DNA from: Phaseolus vulgaris
Taxonomy: Eukaryota; Streptophyta; Magnoliopsida; Fabales; Fabaceae
DNA length: 64,000 nt
Reading direction: 5' to 3'
Assembly: GCF_000499845.2 (NCBI RefSeq)
Contig: NC_023758.2
Coordinates: forward strand, 14,292,427-14,356,426
This document shows positions 12,027-23,601 of this stretch, in pieces (positions within the stretch are counted from its first letter, which is position 1; each line of letters starts with the position of its first letter). A program made the position numbers and the translations under genes. The notes below the pieces were generated by a model. The model was not told where the DNA came from, did not search any database, and worked only from the letters and a program-made list of their open reading frames with translations.

Positions 12027-12544
12027 ATATTCTAATTATAACTGTGTACATTTAGACAATAACTATTTATTTAATATTATATTTAAAACCCATAATATAA
12101 TTTACTCTATTTTTTAATAGTTGTAAATGTATTGATAATTTATAAGTAATCTTTCTTTATCTGTAAATAAATAAAATTGTAAATATATTTAAATCATCGG
12201 TTATATGTTACTAGCGGTTATAGATTACAGATTACTATTATAAAATTCATTTATATCTCATGATAATTATTTAATGTTTTTCTTAATGGTCTGAGTCCAA
12301 TAAGATGTATAAATAGGTGAAGATTCTTTTAGTAAGGGGACACACTAAACTCTATTTTATACTCCTAACTCTCGTATTATTAAGCAACACTTATCATCGT
12401 CTTTATGCTCCTACTGACTTAAGCATCAAAGGGTATTTTACAGGTGAACCTCCCTCTCTTATTGGAGATCAACGGAAAACGCATTTTCCGGGGAATATTC
12501 AGTCCTTGTCGAGACACCCTCCGAGCTCATTTTTTATATGAACA
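12022..12544 (+). repeat. Element B 5' LTR with an inserted patch
   Basis: It aligns with 14522-14945 from TATAAATATT (decayed TG start) to GAACA. It includes shared segments around AGTAAGGGG, TTAATGGTCT and GTCGAGACACCCTCC. It is about 100 bp longer because a block at 12092-12190 replaces a short segment of the other LTR. The TATA box is near 12309 (TGTATAAATAGG). Confidence 0.8.
12092..12177 (+). repeat. Host-flank-derived patch inside the 5' LTR
   Basis: Copy of 11396-11481 in the same orientation. Its presence in only one of the two LTRs shows that it arrived after integration, or by conversion during it. Confidence 0.8.
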
Positions 12545-12618
12545 TTTGACATTCATCGTGGGACCTGGTAAAACTTTTCCATAGGATCACCATAACAACT
12601 ATGACGTACCTTATCAAC

Positions 12619-13905
12619 ATGAGTTCTTCACAAAACAACATGACCACCCAACTCGAGGTTATCCTCTAAAGGAATGAGGAAAGCATGTAAAAGGCAATGG
12701 AGAAAGTCCTCGGACAAATGCCTGGTAAGAATGAAAGGGATATAGCATCCCTGAAAGAGCAGCACAGGGTGGAAGCTTAATAGAACCGAGCTTAGATACA
12801 AGTTTTACAAGATCAATTGGTGGTAAGAAATGATGATCATACTCGGACTGGTAGGAATCCTACCCAGTAGACAACAGAGTCCCAACAATTATCGCTTGAA
12901 CCATATATTCGGCAAGAACATGCTTCTCCTTATACATATACTCCAAGATCATCCTGGAGGAAGACTCGTTATGCTCTGACTCCAAGATCACCGTGGAGGG
13001 AAACTCGAGGACACGAGCAAATACCATTTAAGGTGGTACCCAATTCTTCTCTCAATGAAATGATGAAAGTCAATCTAGAAGGTTTCCACCCTTTTACCTC
13101 TGAGGTCATGAGAGCTGAACTACCCCAAAAATGGAAATTGCCGAGCTTAGGAAAATACAACGGGACTTCAGACCTTGAGGCTCACATCAAAGCATACATG
13201 ACCCAGGCAAACCTGTTCTCGTGGAACATGGTCATACATTGCAGACTTTTTCCAACCACGTTGATGGGGTGGCCTTGGAATGGTACTATTCCTTGCCCAG
13301 AAATTCCATTGATTCCTTTAACATACTATGTGCACGGTTCTTGGCCAGATTCACTGACTACAAACCAATAGTTGCACAATATGGTGCAAGGTGAGGAAGA
13401 AGGCATGGCACGATTTGTAAAAGCAACATCAAACATTCTTGACCTCCATTCGGTTGTAGCCATGCACGCCCTAATATAGGACTTTGTTAAGGGAAGTTCT
13501 TAGACACCCTTTACGTGAATCCTCCAGTCAACATGGATGAACTTCACAGTCGAGCTGGCCGATACATCAACATTGAGAAGAATGTTGATGCAAGATGAAA
13601 AATAATAAAAACCTCAGAAGTTTCCACTTCAGAACATTATCCCAAAAGAAAAAGAAATGAGAGATTTGAAGATTATACTCCCTTGAATACAAGTCGGGAC
13701 GTGATCTTGCGAAGCGTGCAACCTCAGGTTGATGCAACTTCCGCCTCCGATAACCAGTCATCCATCAGCTGACTCGACCAAGACATGCAATTATCATCAA
13801 AACATGGGCCATACTACAGAAAAATGCTTCAAGGTACGAGATCCAATCGAAGAACTTATCCGATCAGGTGCTTTTGGCCACTTCGTACAACAGGCATAAC
13901 CTGAT
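12619..13905 (+). pseudogene. Tat-like gag of element B, broken
   Basis: The first ATG of the gag frame is at 12619 (MSSSQNNM). An N-terminal charged region with several stops is followed at 13033-13240 by a capsid core containing FHPFTSEVMRAELPQKWKLP, YNGTSDLEAHIKAYMTQANL and CRLFPTTL, a pattern typical of Tat-lineage gag. After frame changes, segments reading NMVQGEEEGMARFVKATSNI (13380-13440) and a zinc-knuckle-like CNYHQNMGHTTEKC followed by DPIEELIRSGAFGHFVQ (about 13785-13895) complete the gag. The early stops fall where CAA or CAG glutamine codons are expected, consistent with C-to-T decay. Not functional. Confidence 0.8.
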
Positions 13906-13954
13906 TTTGGAAGACACTCCCCAAACATCTACAGGAGAAATAACCTGATTTCTT

Positions 13955-14010
13955 ACCTCGTTTTTTTATCCCTAAGGAGGGTTTTTTTGGGGTAAGGTTT
14001 TAATGAGGCT
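13955..14010 (+). other. Conserved post-coding motif of Tat-like elements
   Basis: A T-rich stretch with CCCTAAGGAGGG and then GTTTTAATGAGGC. A similar arrangement, CCCTTATCAGGG with TTTTTTAATGAGGT, occurs on the minus strand at 48645-48690 just after the integrase end of element C. Its role is unknown to me. Confidence 0.55.
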
Positions 14011-14078
14011 TATTCTTTTTAAATAAAGTTCCTTTTTACACATAACGGTTTACAATGATACTTATTGTAAGCTATTAT

Positions 14079-14382
14079 CCGAGTTCAAACGAACATTGGG
14101 AAACTTCATCAAACTTGAACTAAACGGTCAAGTCATAATCTGAGTTCAAACGAAGATCAAAAAACTTTATCAAACTTGAACCAAAATGGTCAAGTCACAA
14201 TCCGAGTTCAAACGAACATCGAGAAACTTGATCAAACTTGAACCAAACGGTCAAGTCACAATCCGAGTTCAAACGAACATCCAAAAACTTTATCAAACTT
14301 GAATCAAACGGTCAAGTTACAATCCAAGTTCAAACGAACATCGAGAAACTTTATCAAACTTGAACCAAATGGTCAAGTACTA
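14079..14382 (+). repeat. Tandem array, five copies of a 61-62-bp unit
   Basis: The core AGTTCAAACGAA recurs at about 14082, 14143, 14205, 14266 and 14327. Each unit also contains ATCAAACTTGAA and GGTCAAGT. It lies between gag and the 3' LTR, in the 3' untranslated part of element B. Confidence 0.9.
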
Positions 14383-14521
14383 ACGGTTATTAGAATAAAT
14401 CAACAGACATTACTCGAAATCGAAATCAAGGGTTGACCTATGATAAATCCAAACTGAGCTTATTCATCCTTCAAATTGATCCATTTGTACATCTTCTCAA
14501 ATTCTGAGCTAGGGAGACTTT

Positions 14522-14945
14522 TGTAAATACCCTCAATTACAACTGGGTACATTTAGAAAATAATTGTTTGTTTAATATTATATTTAAGACACATAAGTCA
14601 TACCATAAATCGGTTATAGGTTACTAGCATATATAAGTTACTATTATAAAATCCATTTATATCTCATGATAAATATTTAATGTTTTTCTTAATGGTCTAA
14701 GTCCAACAAAACTTATAAATAGGTGATGACTCTCTCAGTAAGGGGCACACTAAACTCTATTCTATACTCTTAACTCTCATACTGTTAAACACTTATCATC
14801 ATCTTTGTGTTCCGATTGACTTAAGCATCGAAAAGCCTTTTGTAGGTGGATTTTCCCCTCTTGTTAGAGATCAACTAAAAGTTCATTCCCTGATGAATAT
14901 CCAGTTCTCGTCGAGACACCCTCCAAAATCTTTTTGATAGGAACA
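14522..14945 (+). repeat. Element B 3' LTR
   Basis: Starts TGTAAATACC directly after a polypurine-like tract and ends GGAACA. It is the cleaner of the pair, lacking the patch at 12092. The TATA box is near 14714 (TTATAAATAGG). Confidence 0.8.
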
Positions 14946-14950
14946 TATAT

Positions 14951-15629
14951 AATACTGAAAAAAAATATATATACAATTTTTATCACTTAACAAGTATACT
15001 CGTAATAGAAAATCACTTAAAAAAATACAAAAATAACAAACTATTAATAATCTATGATCAACATACTATATAATTCAAATAAAAGTAATTTATATAAAAA
15101 GAAAATTATTAACTTAGAAACTATATCCACAATCAACCAAAACTAACATCATATTCATTCTAATCCTTTTTTATGTATTGTAGGACCTCAACTTTATAAG
15201 TAACTTTATTATTACATAAACCATTATACAATCAAACATAAATAAGATTTATGTAAGAACTCTCTATCAACTTCTCATCAATTGATTTATTAATATATAT
15301 TATTTAGACCATCAATTAAGTAAGAGTGTCCTTTTTTTCAAAAAATTGATCTTATACTTAATATTAGCGTGGAAAATAAGTCAAAACACAAGGATAAGAT
15401 TGAATTATATATGTTTTAAAACTTTTAAAAAGTTTTCTCAAAGATTCGTCTATAGGTGGACAGTAACCACTCCTAACAAAGACCGAGATATGTACAAAGA
15501 AATGATATTAAAAATCACTAGATTGTTCATTAGAAAGGGGGTAACATCTTACGACAGTTACAAGATAAAACACACTCGTCTAGATAACTAAGAACACAAA
15601 CAATGTTCTTTCTCACAACTACAAGGCCA
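14951..15629. other. AT-rich intergenic DNA, no gene seen
   Basis: An 81-codon frame at 15346-15591 shows no recognisable motif and has AT-driven codon use; I do not call it a gene. Confidence 0.5.
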
Positions 15630-15634
15630 CATAT

Positions 15635-16696
15635 TGTTAGAATTAGAGGCCTTAAATAAGAGGAAGGTGAATTGTTTTTTAAAGATTTTCACAAAGATTG
15701 AAGGTAGAGTGAAAAACTATGAAGAATTAATCAATTGAAAATCTGTTCAGCCAAATAGAAAACTATTTTTAAGCTTGATTTCAGAAAATCAACCTGTTGT
15801 TTTCACGAAACAATCAGTTGTTTATACAAGCATATTTGAAAAGCAAAGTTAAAACAATTTAATAAGTGTAGGGATAGAGAAATTCACACAAGGTGTTTAT
15901 ACTGGTTCACTCTTAACCAAGATCTACATCCAGTCCTCAGCTAACCACTGAGAATTCACTATGTAATCAAACCTAGATTACAAAACACACACTAAAAGTG
16001 ATGATCTTAAACCCTTCAAGAACACATACCACTTTTGACGACCCAAACAGTTTCCAGAAACACCTTTTGAAACTACACCACACCAGAACACACAAAAATA
16101 CAATGTTCAATGAAGAAAAGGAACATAATACATCTGGGTAAATCAAAACTTAAAGTTCAAAAGTACAAGACCCAATCCTATTCCACACTTGAGATGATCC
16201 AAAAGCTTTTTGAAATATTGAAAATTGTTTTTGATTGATCTTTCTTTCTTAGTTAATGCATAAGAGCGTAAAACAATTTTTTTATACTCCAATCAAATGG
16301 TCAAAAACAGTTAAATCAAAAACCAAAAGTTGTTGGAATCATTTAAAATAGATTGGAACAACTTAATAGAATTCTGTTAAGGTTTTCAAAAAAATAACTA
16401 GTTGAATTCTCGAAAGAACCGGTTGAATTAGTTTGACAGCAAAGTCAAAACAAAACCAAGCTTTTCAAACTCATTTTAAAAGCCACTAAGTGTCAAACAA
16501 TCGGTTGAATCGATATTTCAACAGGTTGAAATTTCATACTAACTCATCTTTTCAAAAAGATTAAGATTCAATTAGCCTTGAATCATCTTAAAGAGTGGAT
16601 TAACAATTTAAAGACTATTAGACACACATAAAACTAGTAGCAAAGTCTTCAAGCATTCCTCTTGGATTTGGAGACATCAAAGCACCTTGTTCAACA
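15635..16696 (-). mobile_element. Solo LTR of family S, copy b
   Basis: The LTR runs from TGTTAGAATT at 15635 to TTGTTCAACA at 16696 (plus view). It is flanked by a perfect 5-bp duplication, CATAT at 15630-15634 and 16697-16701. No internal region or second LTR is attached, so it is a solo LTR left by LTR-LTR recombination. A TATA-like box on the minus strand near 16285 and the order shared with the copies at 28989 and 33648 set the sense as minus. The family carries G-rich/C-rich boundary sequence and short motifs such as CAACCTGTTG and CAATCAGTTG. Confidence 0.85.
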
Positions 16697-16701
16697 CATA
16701 T

Positions 16702-18168
16702 TACTTAAGAGAACATGAGCTTGTGCACATTATTGTCTCAAGATTTGTGTCAATCTTCCTTCTTCAAAAGGATCCTCTTTATGGAACATGAGAAAAAAAG
16801 AGTTATTGAAAAACCTTTATAGTCATTACAATGGTCATCTTTTACTAGTACTTCTTCTTGTTTCTGATCAAACTTGTAGCTCAAATACATTAAATGCTCC
16901 TTGCATAGCATTAAATGTGTGGTAATTCTTTGGAAACACCTCTGGAACATAATAGAGCTTCACAGGCTAAGGTAGATAGCTTCCCTCCACCTTTTGAGTA
17001 AAGTAGAGGGTCTAATACAACTAGTTAACTCTGCAACACTAACATTCCGTTTTTTCCAGAAAAGTTGTTTGTATGGAGAAACTTTCAACATGTTCCTTAA
17101 AGGATGTTGTTGTTGACCAAATTTTGTGTGATCTTCTTGATAGTATGAAGAAGTGTACATTTTCTACAATCGTAAATAAGTATTTATAAGATTAATGTGT
17201 ATTATGACATGCTTAAAGTTTATGTCTACCAGTAGAAGTATATTTATTGTCCAAGAAAAGGTTTATTAGATAAAGTATACTCACTCACCTGCGTCTATAA
17301 AGCAAAAGTTTATTATATGAAAAACATATGCACAACGATTGTGTCTGTCACAACGATTGCATCTGCTAGATGAAGCGAACAACAAATTGCACTTACATCT
17401 ATTTTGTCCCACAACATGCATGTTACATGATCTAATACTCATAAAAAATTTTACTTTGTCTTTCAAGCACAAATCAAAATTATACAAAAGGGTATGATGT
17501 GTTGAACTTGGATCTAACAATTACAAACCATACAATCATGCAACTACCATCCCAAGTATTTAACCTCAAATCATCAATTTCAATGTAATATACATCTATT
17601 CAATAAAGCTATCAAATCTAATCTCAATACACATGTCAATTCATATACATAAATAATTTCAAGCAATTGCAGAACATATATCTCAATAAAACATATAATT
17701 TTCGAATAAATCAAATTGATTAAGCAAGATATGCTTCGCTAGCCTAGAAAATTATCCTCTTGTTCTCATATTGATATTTATTGGTTGGATTCTCATTAAC
17801 TAGAAAAAATCCATAAATTTGTTGGACGAATCATTATTCGTTGAACAAAACAAGTCTTCATGAAATCATTTTCTCACTAGATGAGATTTGTTGAGCTAAA
17901 TATCATCTATTAGGCGGATTAGGTAGAACTATAAATTTTGTAAAATTTCATAAACAAATTTCAATTTAAAAAATAATCATGTTACTCGTTCGAGTGAGTT
18001 TGAAATGCATATTTGTGTATCCTTAGAACACAAATTGCATGTTATAGTTAATTTAATTTAAATGGATTATTTCAAATCAACTATCATGTTCAAAATCAAT
18101 AAAAACAAAAAGGCAAATAATTCAATCTAAACATCCTATGACACCAATTCAACCATTTCAATATCAAA
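16702..18168. other. Intergenic DNA, no gene seen
   Basis: Short frames at 16750-17160 and 17281-17520 (minus) give no recognisable domain. The Cys-rich look of the second comes from the local repeat CACAACGATTG, which occurs twice near 17330-17360. Confidence 0.5.
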
Positions 18169-18343
18169 TGTTGGAGATCCCACATCAAATATATATAAGA
18201 TTAAATTATATAAGTGGATGTTAGTCTTGTCTTACAAGTCAGTTTTGTGAGTTTAGTTAAGCTTAAAATCCACTTTCGAAAATGATAACAATGCCTATTT
18301 TAGTAAAGTTTGTTAGATCTATCGTGTCACATACTATCAAACA
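18169..18343 (+). mobile_element. TRIM-like LTR with degenerate primer-binding site
   Basis: The start TGTTGGAGATCCCACATC and the segment GTTTTGTGAGTTTAGTTA are characteristic of a small legume LTR element. At 18283 TGATAACAATGCC sits where that family has TGGTATCAGAGCC, the site complementary to initiator tRNA-Met. TCAAA occurs at 18164-18168 and again at 18337-18341, possibly a target duplication. The second LTR is absent. The family match is from memory. Confidence 0.45.
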
Positions 18344-19093
18344 CTATGTAAAACATTCCAAAATTATAATACAATATTTTAAATCACATTATAATTGGAT
18401 AATTTAAATAGTTTATTACTTTAAAAACTTTTGATATATTATATAAATAATTATTTTAGTTAATATAAACAAAGTTATATATATATAGTTGCCTTAAAAT
18501 CTTATCATTTTTCTACTAATAGATAAAGAAGAGATAAAATATCTCTTCATTTAATCATGATAAAAAAATATAATTTTACGTGCCTATAAATACATTAAAG
18601 AGATGTGATGAAAGTATCAAAGAAAGAGAGAAAGTATAAGAGTAAGAAGAAAAAATAAAGGAAAGAGCTTGTAGAAAAAAAAAACTATTAGTCTAATCCT
18701 AATGTGTACTTAATTAGTAAGGTAAAAGAATGGCATTTATCATTTTATTTATTTATTTATTATTTTATAATTATCTTTACTCGAGTCTCTAACATCATCT
18801 TATTTAATTAATTATTTATATTATAGTATTATTAAAGTGTCTCTAATCTCATTTTATTTTATTAATATTTATTTATTAATTATATTATTTGGTGGTGTGT
18901 TTTTAACCTATCATGTTTAACCATTACATATTATTTAATTTATATATATATATATATATTTGTTTATTATATGTAATTCTTAATTTTAATTTAGAATATC
19001 CCTTTTTTTTTAAATAAGTATAAATATATCTATATATTTTAAAAGATAATAATTGTTAAACTCAAAATTCTCGTATATGTATGCATGGAGAGA
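18344..19093. other. AT-rich intergenic DNA, no gene seen
   Basis: Contains a TA dinucleotide run near 18943-18958 and several ATTT-type runs. No coding frame. Confidence 0.55.
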
Positions 19094-19312
19094 TTTTTTT
19101 TATCGACAAAACAAATTAATAAATATGAATCACTTCAGGGGTGATCCAACCCTTATACAATTGCAATTTAATCTCTTTCACCCTCCCAAGAAATCCTTAA
19201 CAAACAGACAATAAAATAGACAAATCCACAAACACTGAGAAACACAAAATCTACATAAAAACTATGGATAACATCAACGATCCAACTGCATTCAATCCAA
19301 TGGGTTCAAACA

Positions 19313-19800
19313 CTAGTTAGGATAAGAGAACGACCTAACACGAGACTTAGAGTAAATCCAAGACCAAAACTTAACTTGAACCATTGCAATCACTTCTGAC
19401 ACATCAGCCTTACCCTTATTTAAAATTACGTTATTCATGTGCTTCCAGATTTCACTTACCACTCCAACCCAAATTACGCCCCAAAACTCGTTAACCAAAC
19501 CTGAAGCATTACACAACTCGAACTGAGAAAAATTTGACACCGGATCAATGTGAATCACAGACGTCACTCCAAGCCACTCGAAACAACGACACCAAACAAG
19601 CCAAGCAAATCTGCAATCGAAAAATAGATGGCGATGGGATTCCTTCTCCTTCCCGCACAAACAACACAGCATATTGTTGACTATAATACCTCGCCTATCC
19701 AAGTTAACCGTAGTAGCAATTTTATTCTCCAACACCCTCCAAGCAGTGAAAAAAGCAGAAGGCAAGGCTTTACTCCTCCACAGCTTACTGTACACTGAAG
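19313..19800 (-). pseudogene. LINE ORF2 C-terminal zinc-binding (zf-RVT) region
   Basis: This 160-codon frame carries FFTAWRVLENKIATTVNL, then CCLCGKEKESHRHLFFDC and AWLVWCRCFEWL. This is the C-x2-C...H...C pattern with a following VW that marks the zf-RVT domain at the end of plant LINE ORF2. It is in frame over its whole length but detached from the reverse transcriptase by breaks at 19800-20390. That gap also holds a Trp-rich stretch (20136-20345) normal for this part of ORF2. Confidence 0.8.
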
Positions 19801-20389
19801 ACGACTCCTCGTCATGATCCTACATTAACAAAACATAGGCGGAATTAACTGAATATGTTTGAGGCTCTTTAACCTCCCAAACCCAACTGTCATTCTCATC
19901 CAAAACTAACCTCGCCCCCTACAAAACCTGAAGAAGATGACACTCCAACGACAACTCCCACTCAAAGAACGACCTTCGCCAGTCCAAATGCCAAGCTCAA
20001 ACACCATTAATCCAAACCTCGCATTGTGCCACCTTTGCTTCTTTGGCCGAACGCAAAGAATACAGCCTCGGGAAAACCCTCTTCAACGTGCCACAACTCA
20101 ACCAGTTGTCCTCTCATAACAAAATTTCTCTCCCATCACCAACTTTCCAATGCGTCTTCAAAATTCCTTCGCCAACTCTTCGAAGCCCACACCTCCTTCA
20201 AATCTCTCCACCAAAGCAAACCCTTGCGAAATTTCCAGTCCTCTCTCAAACTTCTCCAACCCCCATATTTAGATTCAAGAATCTCCTTCCGAAGACCACC
20301 CTTATCTGACCTCAATCTCCAAATCCACTTCCCCAACAAAGCCAAGTTAAAGATCCTTAAATCAATAATTCCAAGACCCCCACTCTCAC

Positions 20390-21925
20390 GAGGCTCACAA
20401 ACCTTTTTCCCAGAGGCCCAAGCAATCTTTCTTCCTTTTGAACCCCACCCCTAAAGAAAACTTATTTGCATCTTTTCAATCTTATCTGTCACCTCAGAGG
20501 GCATTTTGAACAAGGACATAAAAAATAACGGGACAAAAGAGAGAATAGACTTAAGCAAGCAAAGCCTCCCAACTAACGACAACCACATGCCCTTCCACTT
20601 ACTTAACCTAGCCTTCACTCTCTCTAACACCCTACTCCAAAAAATACCACGCTTATGGAAACCCCCGATCGACAATCCCAAGTAGGTAAAAGGAGTTGCC
20701 ATCACATCGCAGTTCAAAATCGCCGCAAAACGCTGAAGCGAAAGTTGATCAATCTCTATCCCTCCAATTGTACTTTTCAAGAAATTCACCCTAAGACCAA
20801 AGGCAAGCTCGAAACAAAGCAGAATCGCCTTTATGTTGAATATGCTTTTATTGTTGGCTTCACAGAAGAACAGAGTATCATCAACGTATTGTTGCATGTG
20901 TTACCCGCACATTAACTCTCCCAATCTCCAAACTATCAATCAGATCATTCTCTTCAGCCATTCTTAACACCCCTGCCAAGCCCTTTGCCACTATAAGAAA
21001 CAAAAATGGGGCTAACGGGTCACATTGACATAACCCCTTCTTAGGAAAAAAAACTCCTTAGTAGGGCTTCCATTCACTAGAACGGACACAGAAGCAGATT
21101 CCAAGCAGCCCTTTATCCAAAGAATCCATTTACCATATAAACCTAACCTTCCTAACATATAGTAAATAAACTCCCAGTTGATTGAGTCATAAGTCTTCTC
21201 ATAATCAACTTTGAAGAAAACACAACTCTTCTTCTTGCTTTTTACTTCTTCCAAAACCTCATTAGCTACTAACACACTATCCAGCAAACCCCTTCCTTCG
21301 AGAAAAGTCGACTGCCTGAGGTCGATGACTTTACCAATCACCTTTTTCAAGCGTAAAGACAACACTTTTAAAATGATTTTATATAAACAACCAACTAACA
21401 AAATGGGTATGAACTCTCCGAGCTGTTGAGGATTGTCAACTTTTGGAATTAGGCACAGGAACGACGCATTAGATCCCCTAGGCAATTTACCGTTAACTGC
21501 GAAATCATTCACAGCCACCACCACATCCTTCTTTAAAATATCCCAACAGAACTTTATGAAACTAAAGTTAAATCCATCCAGGCCAGGACTCTTTGAATTG
21601 TCGCAACTCCAAACAGCTTCCCTAATTTCCTCTTCAAAAAAAGCACCAATCAACATCTCGTTGTCAACCTCTAAGATAGTATTGAAGCTAGCGTTGTCCA
21701 ACCTAACTTGGCAAGCATCCTTCCAAACAAACCTATCCTAAAAAAATTCTCTAACCTTGTCCTTAACCACGTCCTTATCCTCGTTCCAACTGCCATTTAC
21801 GAATACCCCATGTAACACGTTCCTTGCCCTCCTCCAATTTACTGATGAGTTAAAATACTTTGTATTAAGATCACCTTGTTTCACCCACTTTTGCCTTGCT
21901 TGCTGATGTAGAATCGTCTGTGTGT
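20390..21925 (-). pseudogene. LINE reverse transcriptase, broken
   Basis: The enzyme copies element RNA at a nicked chromosomal target. The pre-RT segment reading RQKWVKQGDLNTKYF lies near 21890 and is separated by one stop from the frame at 21012-21701. That frame carries CDNSKSPGLDGFNFSFIKF and FFKVDYEKTYDSINWEF, the usual fingers and first catalytic-Asp motifs. The region around 20900-21010 is frameshifted. The frame at 20451-20897 then carries QYVDDTLFF, the catalytic box (normally YADD or FADD), and FTYLGLSIGG, followed by the thumb segment MWLSLVGRLCLLKSIL. At least two frameshifts and one stop rule out function. Confidence 0.85.
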
Positions 21926-21935
21926 GATAATAGCT

Positions 21936-22700
21936 TACAGTTACAAATTAAATATTTGATGAAGTTATAGTTGAATCTTTGATCTTGGAAATTTAATTGA
22001 GTGAATATTAAGAAAAGTAAAATAATTTTGTATTATTTTTTAAGTTTGGTAAAACTTATTTACTCTGATTAGACATTATAACATGAATTCAAATTTTTTT
22101 AATGTAAAAATAAAAATAATTTATATAATTGTAGATGAGATAATTGTTGGACCAAACATTTACTATTAGGACAAAAGATATAATTCTTAGTCAGAGCATA
22201 ATTCTTGTTACTTAAAAGTAACAACTCAAGTACCAATTTGATTGTAATATGATTTATCCTATAGTAAGTATCATAATGTAAATATATATATATATATATG
22301 TCATAATTATAATTTAGAAACTTTTATTTCTTAATTTACCAAAATATAATTCAATTGATAAATATTTAGATCATTCATAAATATTTAATCAAACGTTGAA
22401 TATGTTGAATAATAATATAAGAGTGTATTAGAGATATTACACCATTATAAAAAAATAGAAAAAATAAAATTATAATATAATCTCACTTTACAAACTAAAT
22501 TTATTTTATAAAACTAAATTTATTTTATAAGATTAAATTATATTTAAAGTTTACTTTTTAATAATAAATAATATTTAATCATTGTTATGAGAGAATACTT
22601 TCATTTATAATTCCAAAATAATTTCCCTTACTACACATTATTATAAATTGAATTACGATTAGTTAAAAGTATTTTATACTCAACTAAAAAACGAAAAAAA
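21936..22700. other. AT-rich intergenic DNA, no gene seen
   Basis: Includes a TA dinucleotide run near 22283-22298. A short duplication of a TTTATTTTATAA-like segment occurs near 22500-22530. Confidence 0.5.
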
Positions 22701-22704
22701 AAAG

Positions 22705-23117
22705 GCCACATGCCTTACCAACGTCATGAATCTCATTTACATTATCAACTTCAATACACAAACTTCATGTAAATATATAAAGTTTACAAAAAAAAAAAAG
22801 CATCTGTTGTTGATTTAATTTTGAGAACCTATAATTGGAACTATTTTCTAATTGACAGAATTTCTCTTTGTGAAAAAGATGAAAAACAATTTTAAAAAGA
22901 ACTCACAGACGGGGATAAAGAAGAGACGTGGACGAAGAAGAAGAAACAAAGTAGACGAAAAGAAAAAGCCACATGCCTTACCAACCTCATAAATCTCATT
23001 TACGTTATCAACTTCTTCGATATCTACACACAAACTTCATTATTTTAAATATAAATATATAAATTTTACAGAAAGAAAAAAAAAAAACTATGCGTTGTTT
23101 GATTTAATTTTGACAAC
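22705..23117 (+). repeat. Pair of direct repeats, about 124 and 150 bp
   Basis: 22705-22828 and 22968-23117 share GCCACATGCCTTACCAAC at the start, an A-rich run, and GATTTAATTTTGA-AAC at the end. They are separated by about 140 bp of A/G-rich DNA. They could be LTRs of a very small TRIM-like element or a local duplication; I saw no target duplication. Confidence 0.7.
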
Positions 23118-23600
23118 ATTACATGTACTATATTATTTTATTCCTGTTGATGTTAAAAATAATGTCAAATTTTTATATTTATATGTGATGGGGGTTCTGG
23201 GCCATTTGGTTGGACAAATGAAACGTTTTTATTCCTTATTTTAATTAAATAAAATTAGAAAAATACCAGCGCCGTTTTATTTGATTTCGAGGTTTATATA
23301 AATAAATGTGCAGAATAATAATATTTTATAATTTTTACGCATTTTTCAAATGTCTTTAATTTGATAAATATTAGCAAAACTAGAAATAAAATACCATACC
23401 AAACAAAACTTTATCTGTTATAGTTTTTTTCCTCTTCACCTCAATTAGAATAAATATAGAAATATAAACTAATAAAATTTGTGAAACGTGTGATTGAGGT
23501 GGAAGTGGTCCACTATGAAACAACATATATGTGAAACACACATGTCCGAATATATCTTTTCAAAGCAAAAAACTTTTTGAATAGAAATATAATTTTTATT
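23118..23600. other. AT-rich intergenic DNA, no gene seen
   Basis: No coding frame or known repeat was recognised. Confidence 0.45.
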
Positions 23601-23601
23601 T

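Larger units (their letters stand above)
12022..14945 (+). mobile_element. Element B: gag-only Tat-like LTR retrotransposon (TR-GAG type)
   Basis: It has two direct LTRs (12022-12544, 14522-14945), a target duplication TATAT at 12017-12021 and 14946-14950, a PBS-like region just after 12544 (TTGACATTCATCGTGGG), a broken gag, then directly a 3' untranslated part with tandem repeats and a polypurine-like tract AGGGAGACTTT before 14522. No protease, reverse transcriptase, RNase H or integrase trace was found between gag and the 3' region, so pol is absent. The element sits inside an AT dinucleotide run, so the TATAT duplication is weaker evidence than it would be elsewhere, but LTR alignment fixes the same boundaries. 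Confidence 0.85.
19094..21935 (-). mobile_element. LINE 1: 5'-truncated non-LTR retrotransposon
   Basis: ORF2-type sequence runs on the minus strand from before the reverse transcriptase to a C-terminal zinc-binding domain. It then has a 3' untranslated tail ending in a short A tract (T run at 19094-19100 on plus). Its 3' terminus (GTATAAGGGTTGGATCACCC in element sense) is shared with LINE 2 at 34410-34440, so both belong to one family. ORF1 and the endonuclease are missing, typical of 5' truncation. No target duplication was found. Confidence 0.85.

Noticed and set aside
17281..17520. Cys-rich minus-strand frame looking like a zinc-binding protein
   Set aside because: The Cys spacing arises from a short nucleotide repeat (CACAACGATTG) and matches no domain.
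19094..21935. Target duplication for LINE 1
   Set aside because: I compared flanks on both sides and found no convincing repeat, so none is claimed.
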